DNA from: Arthrobacter dokdonellae
Lineage (GTDB): Bacteria > Actinomycetota > Actinomycetes > Actinomycetales > Micrococcaceae
NCBI RefSeq assembly: GCF_003268655.1
Contig: NZ_CP029642.1
Span: forward strand, 3,348,001 to 3,412,000
Direction of reading: 5' to 3'
DNA: 64,000 nt
Part shown: positions 9,127 to 19,200 of the stretch, piece by piece
Layout: each line of letters starts with the position of its first letter
How positions within the stretch are numbered: the stretch's first letter is position 1
The notes under the pieces: generated by a model
The model's input: the letters and a program-made list of their open reading frames with translations, nothing else
Databases searched by the model: none
What the model was told of the DNA's origin: nothing
Translations under genes and position numbers: made by a program

Positions 9127-9909
9127 ATGACTGACACAGAGCGGTACCTTCAGGCCTATGACGACCAGCTCCGGACCGACGCGGAAACGCCCAGCGCGTT
9201 GAGCGTGGCCGCGATGGGGCCGCTGCGGCTGGTGACCTTTGCCGGGGGCCGCGGATTCGTCACCTACCGGGATCTGGCGGGGGCCGTTGATATCGCGGCT
9301 CTGGTGGGGGACGCGCTGGCCCACTTCCGCGCGGACCCGGACATCGCCGGCGTCGAATGGAAGACCCGTGGCCACGACCACGCGCCGGGCCTGCACGAGG
9401 CGCTGGTGGCGAACGGCTTTGTGCCCGGCGAGCCCGAATCCATCATGGTCGGCCCGCTCGAGGGCCTGTGTGCGGACGCCCCCGTGCCGGCCGGCGTGAC
9501 GCTGCGCAAGGTCACGGACGATGGCGACGTGCGGGCCATGAGCGCCATGGCCGACGAGGCGTTCGGCGAGTCCGTGAACACGCGCAGCGCGGACGCCCTC
9601 ATCGCGCGCCTGGCGCGCGATGACGGGATGGAGCTGTGGGTGGCAGAGACGGCCGGCCGCATGGTCAGCGCGGGCCGGCTGGAACCTGTCCCGGGCACGG
9701 ACTTCGCGGGGATCTGGGGCGGCGCCACCCTGACGGAGTTCCGCGGCCGGGGCATCTACCGGGCGCTGACGGCCGCACGGGCCCGTTCGGCGCTGGCCAT
9801 GGGCAAAAAGCTGGTCCACAGCGACTCCACGGAATTCTCCCGCCCCATCCTCGAACGGTCCGGGCTCGTCAAGGTGTCCACCACGACGCCGTACGAGTGG
9901 ACGCGCTGA
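9127..9909 (+). CDS. GNAT-family N-acetyltransferase
   Basis: About 260 residues from the ATG at 9127 (MTDTERYLQAYD). A GTG at 9112 and an ATG at 9118 are in-frame alternatives. The C-terminal half carries the acetyl-CoA-binding motif A, TEFRGRGIYRALTAARA, where RGRGIYRAL matches the Q/RxxGxG/A loop, preceded by a beta-strand region AGIWGGATL. The N-terminal half is a diverged GNAT-like domain. The acceptor is unknown. The gene is divergent from thiL and ends just before a palindromic repeat. Confidence 0.78.
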   Translation: MTDTERYLQAYDDQLRTDAETPSALSVAAMGPLRLVTFAGGRGFVTYRDLAGAVDIAALVGDALAHFRADPDIAGVEWKTRGHDHAPGLHEALVANGFVPGEPESIMVGPLEGLCADAPVPAGVTLRKVTDDGDVRAMSAMADEAFGESVNTRSADALIARLARDDGMELWVAETAGRMVSAGRLEPVPGTDFAGIWGGATLTEFRGRGIYRALTAARARSALAMGKKLVHSDSTEFSRPILERSGLVKVSTTTPYEWTR

Positions 9910-9970
9910 AGCCAAGACGACGGCGGGCACACCTTCCAGCGGCCCCAAAGCCGACGGCGCGCCATACCGG

Positions 9971-10010
9971 CGGGGCGTGTGAATTTCACACGCCGCCGCC
10001 GGCCTGGCAC
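9971..10010 (+). repeat. Flanking direct repeat, left copy, with internal palindrome
   Basis: Forty bases reading CGGGGCGTGTGAATTTCACA and then CGCCGCCGCCGGCCTGGCAC. The inner part (9974-9994) is a palindrome, GGCGTGTGAA / TTCACACGCC, with one central base. A near copy in the same orientation lies at 36177-36217 (36 of 41 aligned positions identical). This copy lies between the convergent acetyltransferase and TPR genes and may also terminate transcription. Confidence 0.75.
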
Positions 10011-10024
10011 TCCGTCCCTCGCGG

Positions 10025-11965
10025 CTACTCGCGCCGGGCCGGGTCGGTGAGCCACCGGACAGGCCGGGACGGGTCGGGCTCGTAGCGGCACATCCTCCCG
10101 GTGCTGATCCCGTCGCGCAGCAGGCGGGCCACGTCCGGATCCGCGGCGGCAATCCTTTCCAAGGCGGCGGCGACAGCCTTGCGCACCGATGTCCGAGCCC
10201 GTTCAGACGCCGGGCCCAAGGCGCGCGGCCGCCCCAGCAGCCCGCGGGCCGCGGCCAGCTGGTGGATGAACTCCTGCCGTTCACTCCGGGCTGCGGCGGC
10301 GCGGTCCGGATCGTTCCAGTCCTCGGCCTCGCCGATCTCCGCATCCAGCTCCGCCAGGCGCCGCCGGTAGGCAGCAAGGGCCCGTGCGTCGAGAACGGGG
10401 CCGCCCGAGTCCTGGTCGGCCCGCAACGCCCTGTCAAACCCTGAAACAAGGTCAACGCTGGCAATGTCCTTCCCCGGGTTCCGCAGCAACAGCCGCAAGT
10501 ATGAGAATCCCACTCGCGCGGGAAAGACCTGTGGAGCCTCTTTCCGGCCGATCTGCCAGATCCCGGGCGCCCCGGGCGCAAACAGCAGTTCAGCCGGCGG
10601 CGCGCCCGCGAGGTGGACGGAAGGACCTGGCCTGTCCGCCGCGCCGCGGTCTCCCGCCCCGTCTCCGGCCGCCCTGCCGCCGGCCGCCGCACCTTCGCCG
10701 GCCGCCGGGGAGAGGCGCGCGGCCCACCAATCGGCCCCGAGGGCGGCATACGCGTTTTCGGCGACCGAGCGGTGGCGCTCCGCCCGGCCGCCGTCGCCCA
10801 GCAGGGTGTAGGCGCCGGCAAGATAGTGGTCCACCACGCCGTGGAAGCTGACAGCCGCGGCGTTGACCACCCCCCGCCCCGCAAAGGGTTCAAGGACGCC
10901 TGCCATGAGCGCCGCGGCGGCCCGGTCGCCGGTCCCCGTCGCAACCTCCGCCACCTGGGTTGCGGTCAGCAGCCAGTCGACGTCCCGGGGAATGCCGGCA
11001 AAGCCGTCGCCAATGATGCGCCGTGCCAGGACGGACGCATGTCCGGACTCCCCGGCGTCGAGCCACAGGACGGCGGCCTGGGCCAGGATGGAAGGCACGC
11101 CCTCGGCGGTCGCGTAGTCCTCATAGCTCGCGGCCTCGGCACGGAGCTCCGGGGCCCGGCCGCGCTGGCGGGCAATCTCGCCGCCGAGCGCATGCCCCAC
11201 GGCATACGTGTCCGCCTCGCCGGCGCGGGCGCCGGAGGCTGCGGCGGCAGCAGCCAACCGTTCGGCCTCGCCGGTCCGGCCGGCGAGGAGCGCGGCCATG
11301 GCCCTGCGGCACTGCGAGTAAAAGAGCGCCCGTTCCGCACCGGACTGCCGGGCCAGCAGTTCGAGGTCGCGCAGTCGGCGCTGAAGGGCCAGCCCGTCAA
11401 GCCGTTCGAGGGCACTCGTCAGGGCCCAGCACAGGGCGCGGAGGCGCAGGTCGACGTCGGCAGTATGGGCCGTGAGTTCTTCCAGCTCGGCACAAAGCGG
11501 TGTCCGGACCCCAAAGTCGTCCGGCCCCCAGTGCGCCAGCAGCCCTGCCTCCAGCGCCGCGGCGACGTCGTCGGCGTCGCCGGATGCGCGGGCCGTGTCC
11601 AACGCCTCCGCAGCGAAGGGCGCCGCCCGGGCGGCCTCCCCGGCGTACACCCAGAGCCGGGCCAGCGCAACGGCCAGGCGCCCGCGCTCAGGCGGCCCCG
11701 CAGCGGAGTAGGCCTGGTGGAGGAGGGCCGGGAGCGTGCCGGCCGGGGTCCCAAAGCGGTGGTGGTCCACCAGGGCCAGCGCGGCGGAGACCAGCACGCC
11801 GGTTTGGCCTGACTGCGCGGCCGCGCGGCACGCGGCGAGGTACAGCCCGTCGGCGTCGGACGATTTGGCCTGGCGGGCGGCGGCCGCGCGCTGGAGGAGT
11901 TCGACGGCGGATGGCCCGGAAGAGCCGGCCCCGGCGGATGAATCGGACCCCATGGCAGTGGCCAT
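10025..11965 (-). CDS. TPR-like protein with C-terminal regulator-type domain, eCIS-adjacent
   Basis: About 646 residues from the ATG at 11965; a GTG at 12001 is an alternative and no start has a clear ribosome binding site. Most of the protein is Ala-rich helical hairpins spaced like tetratricopeptide repeats (for example ALEAGLLAHWGP, RAMAALLAGRTGEAERLA). The C-terminal 200 residues (IWQIGRK, FSYLRLLLRNPGKDIASVDL, AYRRRLAELDAEIGEAE, ERARTSVRKAVAAALERI) form a module found at the end of actinobacterial ATPase/cyclase-type signalling proteins. No nucleotide-binding motif or kinase is present. It follows the eCIS operon in the same direction, so a regulatory or assembly role is possible but inferred. 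Confidence 0.55.
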   Translation of the reverse strand: MATAMGSDSSAGAGSSGPSAVELLQRAAAARQAKSSDADGLYLAACRAAAQSGQTGVLVSAALALVDHHRFGTPAGTLPALLHQAYSAAGPPERGRLAVALARLWVYAGEAARAAPFAAEALDTARASGDADDVAAALEAGLLAHWGPDDFGVRTPLCAELEELTAHTADVDLRLRALCWALTSALERLDGLALQRRLRDLELLARQSGAERALFYSQCRRAMAALLAGRTGEAERLAAAAAASGARAGEADTYAVGHALGGEIARQRGRAPELRAEAASYEDYATAEGVPSILAQAAVLWLDAGESGHASVLARRIIGDGFAGIPRDVDWLLTATQVAEVATGTGDRAAAALMAGVLEPFAGRGVVNAAAVSFHGVVDHYLAGAYTLLGDGGRAERHRSVAENAYAALGADWWAARLSPAAGEGAAAGGRAAGDGAGDRGAADRPGPSVHLAGAPPAELLFAPGAPGIWQIGRKEAPQVFPARVGFSYLRLLLRNPGKDIASVDLVSGFDRALRADQDSGGPVLDARALAAYRRRLAELDAEIGEAEDWNDPDRAAAARSERQEFIHQLAAARGLLGRPRALGPASERARTSVRKAVAAALERIAAADPDVARLLRDGISTGRMCRYEPDPSRPVRWLTDPARRE

Positions 11966-12014
11966 GCATAGATCATAGACATCCGGCGGGGCCGTTCCCA
12001 CCTTTCCGGCGGCG

Positions 12015-12452
12015 TCAGGGCCTGATCAATGTTTCCGCGGCCGCGTGTTGCGCCCTGAGCGCCTGGTCCCAGTCCCCGGTGCAGTAGACGGACAGTTCGG
12101 CCACCTCTCCGCCGGCGACGTCCGCCCGGGCCATCTCGCGTGCGGTCCACTGCTGCCCGTCGGCGGCCCAGGCTTCCTCAAATTCGATGACGAAGCCGCC
12201 GGGGGTGGCGTCGGCGCGCCAGCGGGGCACGGTGCCGGGACCGGGGTGGCCCGCCCGGCGCAGCTGCTCGGCGGCCCGCCTTCCGCGGACCTGCTTGCGC
12301 CACAGGGGAAGGGTGAAGTCGACAAAGACGTCCTCGGCAAACAGGCCAGCGGGCGCCGTTCCCGTCTCGAGAAACTGGACGAACCGGCGCGCCAGGGCCT
12401 CCGTGGCGGGGTCCATCCGGGCGGAAAGGGTTTGAGCTGTGGTTTCTGGCAT
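12015..12452 (-). CDS. SnoaL/NTF2-fold protein at the end of the eCIS operon
   Basis: 145 residues from the ATG at 12452, which follows a near-perfect ribosome binding site (AAGGAGGTGG); the open frame extends upstream but has no such site. The alternation of helix and strand (RFVQFLETG, FAEDVFVDFTLPLWRKQVRG, GFVIEFEEAW, VAELSVYCTGDWDQAL) fits the alpha+beta barrel of SnoaL-like proteins. The fold includes enzymes and binding proteins; no catalytic residues can be assigned. It is separated from the DUF6519 gene by 102 bases, so it may have its own promoter. Confidence 0.6.
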   Translation of the reverse strand: MPETTAQTLSARMDPATEALARRFVQFLETGTAPAGLFAEDVFVDFTLPLWRKQVRGRRAAEQLRRAGHPGPGTVPRWRADATPGGFVIEFEEAWAADGQQWTAREMARADVAGGEVAELSVYCTGDWDQALRAQHAAAETLIRP

Positions 12453-12554
12453 TGCAGCCACCTCCTTGATTGGTGTTGATGCAAGGAAGGCGTGAGAACC
12501 GGCTTCACAGTGTGACGCCGGGCGGCACAGGGCCATGCCAGCGGGGCCGGCGGC

Positions 12555-13934
12555 TCACACGGCCAGCGGGGCAAAGAACTTCCGCAGCTCGGTGAACACC
12601 TGCCCCGGGGTGCCGGCCGGTCCGGGGCCGACGCCTGCCAGCGAGGCGTACGCGTGTTCCTCGCCCCTGGGCGGCAAGGGCTGCGGGTTGAGGGCTGCCG
12701 CACCGTCGTCGCGGGGCCACTCGACGTCGCCGGTGGCGGTCCGGGCCGGGATGAGCCAATAGTCGCCCGTCCGGTACGTGGCCGGGGATCCGCCGTCGGC
12801 GGCGGGGAAACAGACCTGCACCCCGTCCTCAAGATCCTGCCACTGCGGCTGCCCCACCGGGGATTCGACGACGGCGACGGCCCCGCCGGCGGCCGCGTCG
12901 CCGTCGTGGTCCCAGCGGCGCAGGTACGGGTGCAGCCGCGGGTCCAGGCCCGATTCGGGGTCCGCCTGCCCTTCCAGCACCACGCTGAACTCGTCGCGGT
13001 CGATCGAATGGACGCGCAGCAGGGGCGCGGCGGCATGCCGGAGCGTGGAATTGTCGTCCACCAGTTCCACCCAGCCGCCCACCACCAGGCCCAGGTCCGT
13101 GTCCCGCCCCAGCGTGGCCAGTGTGACAGTGGTGGTGTTGGACGCGGCGTCCACGGCGGGTGATCCGGCCAGCGGCAGGGTCACGGAGCCGTTGTCCCGC
13201 GACCACTTGAACGTGGCGCCCCGCCCCGGTCCGCCGGCAGGTCCCGGGGCGTGGATTTCCACCCGGTACAGCTGGTTTTCCAGGCCCCGGTAGCGGGCCG
13301 CCGGATCCACCGAACAGGGGTCGTTGTTCGTGGCGGGCGGCTCAGCCTGCGCGGCCAGCAACGGCACGGCACGCACAAACTGCCCCGCCACACCCGTTCC
13401 GTCGTCGGGCAAACTGATGGGCAGCACCCGCACCTGCCAGGTGAGCTGTGCCCGGGTGGCGGTGTCCGGTCCGCCGAGGGCCGGTTCCAGGAGTCCCGGG
13501 TTCTCCACGACGTTGATGTGCCGCTCCCAGACGTCGAGGTAGATGGTGTAGTTGGGCAGCTCGGCCAGGTTGTCCGTGGTGCTCGCGGCGTCGAACGGGT
13601 AGCCCGGTTGCTCGCTGTACAGCAGGGCTGCGGGATTTTGGCACATGGCCCCGTTGACGTAATAGCGCCCGGCGCCGATCAAAAAGTCCCCCGGCACCAG
13701 CTTCTTGCCCAGCGCCTTCGCCGCGGCGGGGTCCGTGATGACGGCAAAACCGGCATTGTCCCGCGGCCCGCCTTCGGGGCCGATCAGGTCCCGGGCAAGG
13801 AGCCGCCGGGCGTGCACGGCGATGGCGGCCTGCTCGTTGAAGTCGGCGTCGAGGTGGACACGTCCCTGTTGCATGAGGACGCGGGTATAGTGGTTCCGCG
13901 GATCAAAGGTGTCCCGGCTGAAGTCGCCCTTCAT
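12555..13934 (-). CDS. DUF6519-domain protein of the contractile injection system
   Basis: 459 residues. The N-terminus MKGDFSRDTFDPRNHYTRVLMQQGRV followed by LDADFNEQ is the hallmark of the DUF6519 proteins found in phage-tail-like injection clusters. The rest is beta-rich (YTIYLDVWERHIN, YRVEIHAPGPAG, GATFKWSRDNGSV), which suits a fibre or baseplate-attached surface protein. It sits ten bases after the gpI-like gene, at the distal end of the operon where fibres are usually encoded. Its molecular role is unproven. Confidence 0.75.
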   Translation of the reverse strand: MKGDFSRDTFDPRNHYTRVLMQQGRVHLDADFNEQAAIAVHARRLLARDLIGPEGGPRDNAGFAVITDPAAAKALGKKLVPGDFLIGAGRYYVNGAMCQNPAALLYSEQPGYPFDAASTTDNLAELPNYTIYLDVWERHINVVENPGLLEPALGGPDTATRAQLTWQVRVLPISLPDDGTGVAGQFVRAVPLLAAQAEPPATNNDPCSVDPAARYRGLENQLYRVEIHAPGPAGGPGRGATFKWSRDNGSVTLPLAGSPAVDAASNTTTVTLATLGRDTDLGLVVGGWVELVDDNSTLRHAAAPLLRVHSIDRDEFSVVLEGQADPESGLDPRLHPYLRRWDHDGDAAAGGAVAVVESPVGQPQWQDLEDGVQVCFPAADGGSPATYRTGDYWLIPARTATGDVEWPRDDGAAALNPQPLPPRGEEHAYASLAGVGPGPAGTPGQVFTELRKFFAPLAV

Positions 13935-13943
13935 GATGTGCCC

Positions 13944-16205
13944 CTATCTGGTGTAAAAGATGCCGGCGGAATAGCTGGCGACGGTGTATTCATCCAGCCG
14001 TGCGTGCAGGTTGGCGGCACGCTGGGGTTGGAAGAGCTCGTGGAAGGCGCCCATCTCGGATTCACCGGAGGCGCCGCGCACAATTTCCGCGGCGGTGCCC
14101 GGGGCCAGCCGCCCGTACACCGGGTTGCCGTAGCGCCGGCTTTCCAGCGCGGGGCGGACCCGCAGCGCCTCCCGATCCGCCGCCGCGGCTGCTGCAGCCG
14201 GGTCCGACGGCGCCCCAAGGTCGGCCGCCTCCCGCACCAGGTCCGGCTGGCAGTTGTAGCGGCGCGGGGTCCTGGAACCCGGTGAAACGTAGCAGAACCT
14301 CAGGCAGCCGAGCTGCCGGCGGGCCGCCAGAAGAGTGCCGAGGAAGATGGTGTCCTCCCCCAGCGTGACGGCGTGGACCAGGACGTCCCCCATCACGGTG
14401 CAGCGTCGCACGCACAGTACGCTGAACGCGGAGCCGCCTGTCTCGTCGCCCAGCACGATGCTGCATGGATCGGTGGCGTCCCAGAGGGAGTCGGCGAGCG
14501 CCAGCACGGGAGCCTGGCCGTTGTCCGGGTCGCGGCGCACCTGCACGGGCCCCAGGATGCTGCGGGTGATCCGCACCGCCGCACGCGTACCGTCCAGGAG
14601 TATGCTGGGCTCCTCGGGGCGCAGCGGCACGCAGTCGCAGTCCAGGTTCCAGCCGGGCACCAGCGTGCAGTGGCGGATGGACACGTCGCACAGATCGCCG
14701 GCGCCTGTGGGGTCCTCGCCGTCGCTGGCGGCGCGTCGGGCGGCCGGCCCGTTGACCACCAGCCCTCGGCCCACCACCAGCAGCCCGTCCAGCACGAAGC
14801 GGGCGGCCGCCCCGCCGGTGACGCTGAGGGGGTCGGGCTGGTCCACCCGGTAGTCCAGGAGCCGCAGGACGGGCCGGGTACCGTTGGCCGCCCGCAGCTG
14901 CAGGTACTCGCCGGGAACCAGAGCGAATTCGAAGCGTTCCTCGTAGGCGCGGCTGTCCATGATCTCCAGCACGGCAGATTTGGTGCCCGCCGCCGGGTCC
15001 GCGGCGTCGCGGTCGGTGCACCATTGGCTGTAGGCGGCGGACACCGTGGCATATTCGCCGGCCAGCCGGCCGCTCTTGCGCACCCGGTACACGCGTGCAC
15101 CGTCCGGCTGGGCCGTTGGGCGCGGATATTCGCCGCCGCCGATCTCCATGCTGAAGCCGTAGTGGTAGTCCACCGTCACCCCGCGGGGCAGCTGGCCAGC
15201 CGGAAACACGAGCCGGCCACGTTCGGGGTCCACCAGGACCTTGGTGCGGGGCGCCTTGTAGGCGTGCCAGTCGGAAAGGTTGGCCGGGATGACGTCGTCG
15301 GGCTCCAGCACCAGCCGGGACTGTCCCCGCCATCCCCACGCCGTGACGGAGATGCTGCGGCCGGGCCCGAAGTACGACGCCGACGCCCTGGCCCTGGGCG
15401 GGCGGCGGCTCTCCACCTGCTCGAATTCCCGGCGGCCGATGGCCCTGGGCAGACGCAGTTCCGGGCGGAGTGCGTCGGCCGAGCCGTGGTCCACGGGTTG
15501 GGTGAACAAGGGGGCGTCATGGCCCAGCACGCTGAAGGTGAAGCACTGGCTGCCTTCCTTTTCCACGCAGCAGGCGGGGGCGTCGGTGAGCCCGAAGGAG
15601 GACAGGGGCGCCACGAAGAGGCCGATGGAGGGAATGTTGTGGCGGCCGCGGGTGCGGTGGGAGCCCGGACGCCGGACATCGACGGAATGTGCCGTGCCGT
15701 CGTCCGGGCCGCCGAGCCTGGCCAGGACACGGCCGTCGCGCAGGGAAGCCGATCCGCCGCGGTCCAAGTGCTGGTGGTTGAGCTGCTGGTTCCAGCCCAG
15801 CAGCGTGAAGAACTCAGCGGCGTGGGCCTCCCAGCCCGAGTTGTCCAGGGCCAGCTGTTCCAGAACGGACAGGGTTCCCTTCCGCCGCCTGAAGTTCACG
15901 GTGTGGGCGGCCTCGCGCCGGGGTGCCAGGATCCTGTTGCGGGCGGCGCTGGACGCCCCGGTCCCGGGCAGGCCGGCGTCGTGCACGGGCTGGTAGCCCA
16001 CCAGCTCCCCCAGGTAGGGGACGGCCCAGTCCTCGGCCGTCTCGATGAAGAAGTTCCCGTAGAGCGTGGCCATGTTTTGCTCAATCAGGGCGCCCTGTTC
16101 GTCCATGACGGCCAGCAGCTCACGCAGCGGGTATCCCTGCTCGGCATCGCGGATGCGGTAGATGACGGGCAGGAGGTTGTACAGGTAGTCTGCCGGCCGG
16201 TTCAT
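13944..16205 (-). CDS. Phage tail protein (gpI-like), eCIS baseplate/fibre region
   Basis: 753 residues. The N-terminal block MNRPADYLYNLLPVIYRIRD, YPLRELLAVMDEQGALIEQN, FIETAEDWAVPYLGELVGYQ is the conserved tail-protein-I-like module of actinobacterial eCIS clusters, which links the baseplate wedge to fibres. The next 650 residues are beta-rich and end in a part that could form a beta-helix (VSIRHCTLVPGWN, VRITRSILGPV). Start and stop overlap or nearly touch the neighbouring genes (ATGA with the upstream gene). It should act in the assembled particle; receptor binding is inferred. Confidence 0.75.
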   Translation of the reverse strand: MNRPADYLYNLLPVIYRIRDAEQGYPLRELLAVMDEQGALIEQNMATLYGNFFIETAEDWAVPYLGELVGYQPVHDAGLPGTGASSAARNRILAPRREAAHTVNFRRRKGTLSVLEQLALDNSGWEAHAAEFFTLLGWNQQLNHQHLDRGGSASLRDGRVLARLGGPDDGTAHSVDVRRPGSHRTRGRHNIPSIGLFVAPLSSFGLTDAPACCVEKEGSQCFTFSVLGHDAPLFTQPVDHGSADALRPELRLPRAIGRREFEQVESRRPPRARASASYFGPGRSISVTAWGWRGQSRLVLEPDDVIPANLSDWHAYKAPRTKVLVDPERGRLVFPAGQLPRGVTVDYHYGFSMEIGGGEYPRPTAQPDGARVYRVRKSGRLAGEYATVSAAYSQWCTDRDAADPAAGTKSAVLEIMDSRAYEERFEFALVPGEYLQLRAANGTRPVLRLLDYRVDQPDPLSVTGGAAARFVLDGLLVVGRGLVVNGPAARRAASDGEDPTGAGDLCDVSIRHCTLVPGWNLDCDCVPLRPEEPSILLDGTRAAVRITRSILGPVQVRRDPDNGQAPVLALADSLWDATDPCSIVLGDETGGSAFSVLCVRRCTVMGDVLVHAVTLGEDTIFLGTLLAARRQLGCLRFCYVSPGSRTPRRYNCQPDLVREAADLGAPSDPAAAAAAADREALRVRPALESRRYGNPVYGRLAPGTAAEIVRGASGESEMGAFHELFQPQRAANLHARLDEYTVASYSAGIFYTR

Positions 16206-19200
16206 GGGCGCACCTCGTTCAGGATCAGGCTGTCCGGGACAGCGGCTTGGAACCAGGCCAGCTGGGCCGGGAGTGCCGCGCCGGACTCCACCCGGTCCGG
16301 GGCGACGCGGATGCGGCGGGGCGGCTGCGTGCCGGGATCATCGCCCGCTTGCAGGGGCGAATTCGGCGTGGGCCCCCCGGTCAGGTCCGCCACGCCGGCG
16401 GTCAGCTCCGCTGCCCGGAGCGTGCGGAAGACGTCCACGTCCACGTAGTCCACGCCGGGCACGGCTGCCATGGCGGCGGTGACGGCGCTGGTGGGCACGT
16501 CCCGGCCCAGCGCCATGGCGTCAAAGCCGTAGGTCCGGAGCAGTGCCGCCCGCACGGCGGGCTCCACGAGGGTCCAGTCATAGTCGGCAGCCACTTTCAC
16601 GTTGGCGCTGAGCACCAGGGCCAGCGCCTCGCGCGCCACCAGGCGGACGCGCAGCTGGGGGTCTCCGTAAAGGATGAGGGCGCTGCGGAGGTTGCGGAAC
16701 AGGTCGGAGCCGGCATCGATGGGGACATCGCCCAAACCGGCAATCGTCACCTGAAGCAGTGCCGAGCCCCCGGCGTACAGGAGGGCGGAGCTTGCCTTGC
16801 CGATCCCGGCGAAGGTGGCGGCGAAGTCCGCATAGTCCCCAACGGACACCAGCCGGTCAAGGGCCGTGACGGAGCGCGGCGCGTTGCTGCGGGTCAGCTC
16901 GGAGGGCTCGGCGTCCGCCCCGCCGGAGGTCCGCAGCGGGTTGGTGACGGCCATGACGCCGAGGGGGCGCGTTGCCAGCTGGCTGATCTGCCCGGGCCGG
17001 ACATTGCCCGGCGCCCCGATGCCGCTGCGGTACCCGGCCCTGACGTTGTCCGTTCCGGTGGGAAGCCGCTGGCCGTGGGGCGGATTGCCGAACGTGATGG
17101 TGGTACTGCCCGTGGGCGCGGCGGTGGTGAAGAATCCGCGCCGGGATCCGGACAGGTAGCCCAGGGACGGTGCTTCCGGCCACTGCACGCCGTTGACGCG
17201 GACCACCAGGGTGCTCGCGACCCCGGCGGGCGTGGGCGCGGCCAGATACGTCAGGGGTGATTGTTTGAGGGTGAACTGCTGCAGTGCCAGTGCGGCGTTG
17301 CCGGCGCCGAGGACTTCCTGCCGCGTTTCGCCGTGCGTGGCATGGGCAACGTTGCCAAAGACGCTCACCGTGTCCCGTTGGTAGGTGTAGGCCAGCGGCC
17401 GGGCAAAGGTCAGGAAGGTGTGGCGTTCCTCCCCCGCCAGGATGCCGCCGTCGCCGCGTTGGCCCGTGTGGACGACGGCGGCCAGCATGAGCAGCTCGGC
17501 GCCCTGCACGCCGGCCGCCGCCACGTCGGTCCGCACCCCCGTCACGATGACCCAACGCCCTGCGGTCAGTCCGTCGTAGAGCCCGTCGAGTTCGAGTTCC
17601 CTGCCGCCGACGTCCTCGGTGATGGGTTCCCGGGCCAGCTCCAGGGCTTCCTGCCCGGCGTAGGCGGTGGACGCCCGCAGCGTGCCCATGGTGTCGGGTC
17701 CGTCGGGGAAGTCCCGACCCCTCGGCTTCCACCAGGCATCGGAGAGGACCATGGTGGTGGCGGGAGCCGCGAGCCCGTAGGCGAGGCGGGATCCGGTGCG
17801 GACGGTCTTGATCACGGTCAGCTCAGCGGTGAAGTCGCCCGGATCCGTGTCGGCGCCGTGCTGCATCACCACGTATTGCCCGGCCTGAAGCAATTCCCGG
17901 GCACCGTCCAGGTAGGCCACATTCGCGTGTTCGTCGGGGGCCAGGGCCCAGTCGGAGGTCGGCGGGACATAGACGCCGCCCTTGAAGGAGCCGGGGACCG
18001 GGGCGTTGTGGCCAAACAGGGGGCAGCGTTGGCGCAAGGCGGACACGGACAGCGTGGTGGAACTGCTGATGCGTTCCGCGGCGAGCGCCGGGAACAGGGT
18101 GGGTCCCAGGTTGGCGTACAGGCCGGCGAGCAGCTGGGGGTAGACCTCGCCGGCGCCGGCGAACGTGGCCGAGTAGGAGCGTTCCAGCTTTTGGGCGTTG
18201 GCGGGCGGCACGGAGGCGGGGCGGAGCAGGCCGTCCACCAGGATGTCCACGGGGTTCTCCTCGCGGCCGCCGGCGCGATCTGCCGGCCGCGCCGGTGTCC
18301 GTCCCGCAGGCGCGCCGGCAGGCTCCGGTCCGGGGGCCGCGATGGAGGCAAGGATGGCGTGGGCCGCCTCCAGGGCTGGGATCAGCCGGGCGTAGCCCCT
18401 GTCCCTGGCTGCGGCCAGTTCCCGGCCCAGCGCGGGCATAGCGTTTGCGCCTGCTTGGCGGGCAAGTTCGGAGGCCGGCACGGTGCCCACGAGCCGCTCC
18501 AGCCGGTCGAGCACGAGGCTTACCCGTTGCGCGGTGGCGGTCCCGGCGGCCGCGTCCATGGCAGCCCTGGATGCGGCGAGCGCCTGGCGTTGGGCGGACG
18601 CGCCGAAGCTGCCGCCCTGCCAGTCCGCCAGTTCCACCCGGGTCAGCTGCGCAACGGGGTCTTCGGTGACGGTTCTGACCCGCACGGCCTGCACCGTCCC
18701 GGTGCCCAGGTCCAGCACGAGGGGGTCGTTGGGTGCCAGTTTGGTGGCCGTGCCTGCCAGATACAGGCCGTCGGCGATGACCGAAGCCGCCGTCTGGGCA
18801 CGGGCCATGCGGGGGCGCAGTTCGTTCCAGCTGGCCCGGGCCGGGAGGTCGTCGCTGCTTTCGAAGGCCTGCATGGTCTCGTCCGGGCCGGGGATGCTGT
18901 TGGCCCGGGACCCGGCGGGAATGAGGACCTCGGACGTGTGGGGGTCCACCGTGTACGCCAGGTACGCGGTGGCGGCGACGCCGGGGCGGGGCCGCCAGCC
19001 GACCAGTGCGGCCAGTTCCCGCACCGAGCGTTGTTCCGTGGCGGAGCGCAGGTAGCCTTCGTTGCAGAGCCGCTCCTGATAGAAGGTGAGCACGTCGCCG
19101 GCCGTGGCCCAGGCATCCAGCATGGCCATGGACGCGTCGCCGGGGTCACGGGTGCGCAGCGCCGCGAGAGGCGTGTGGGCGCCGCTGGAGAGCCTGGCGG

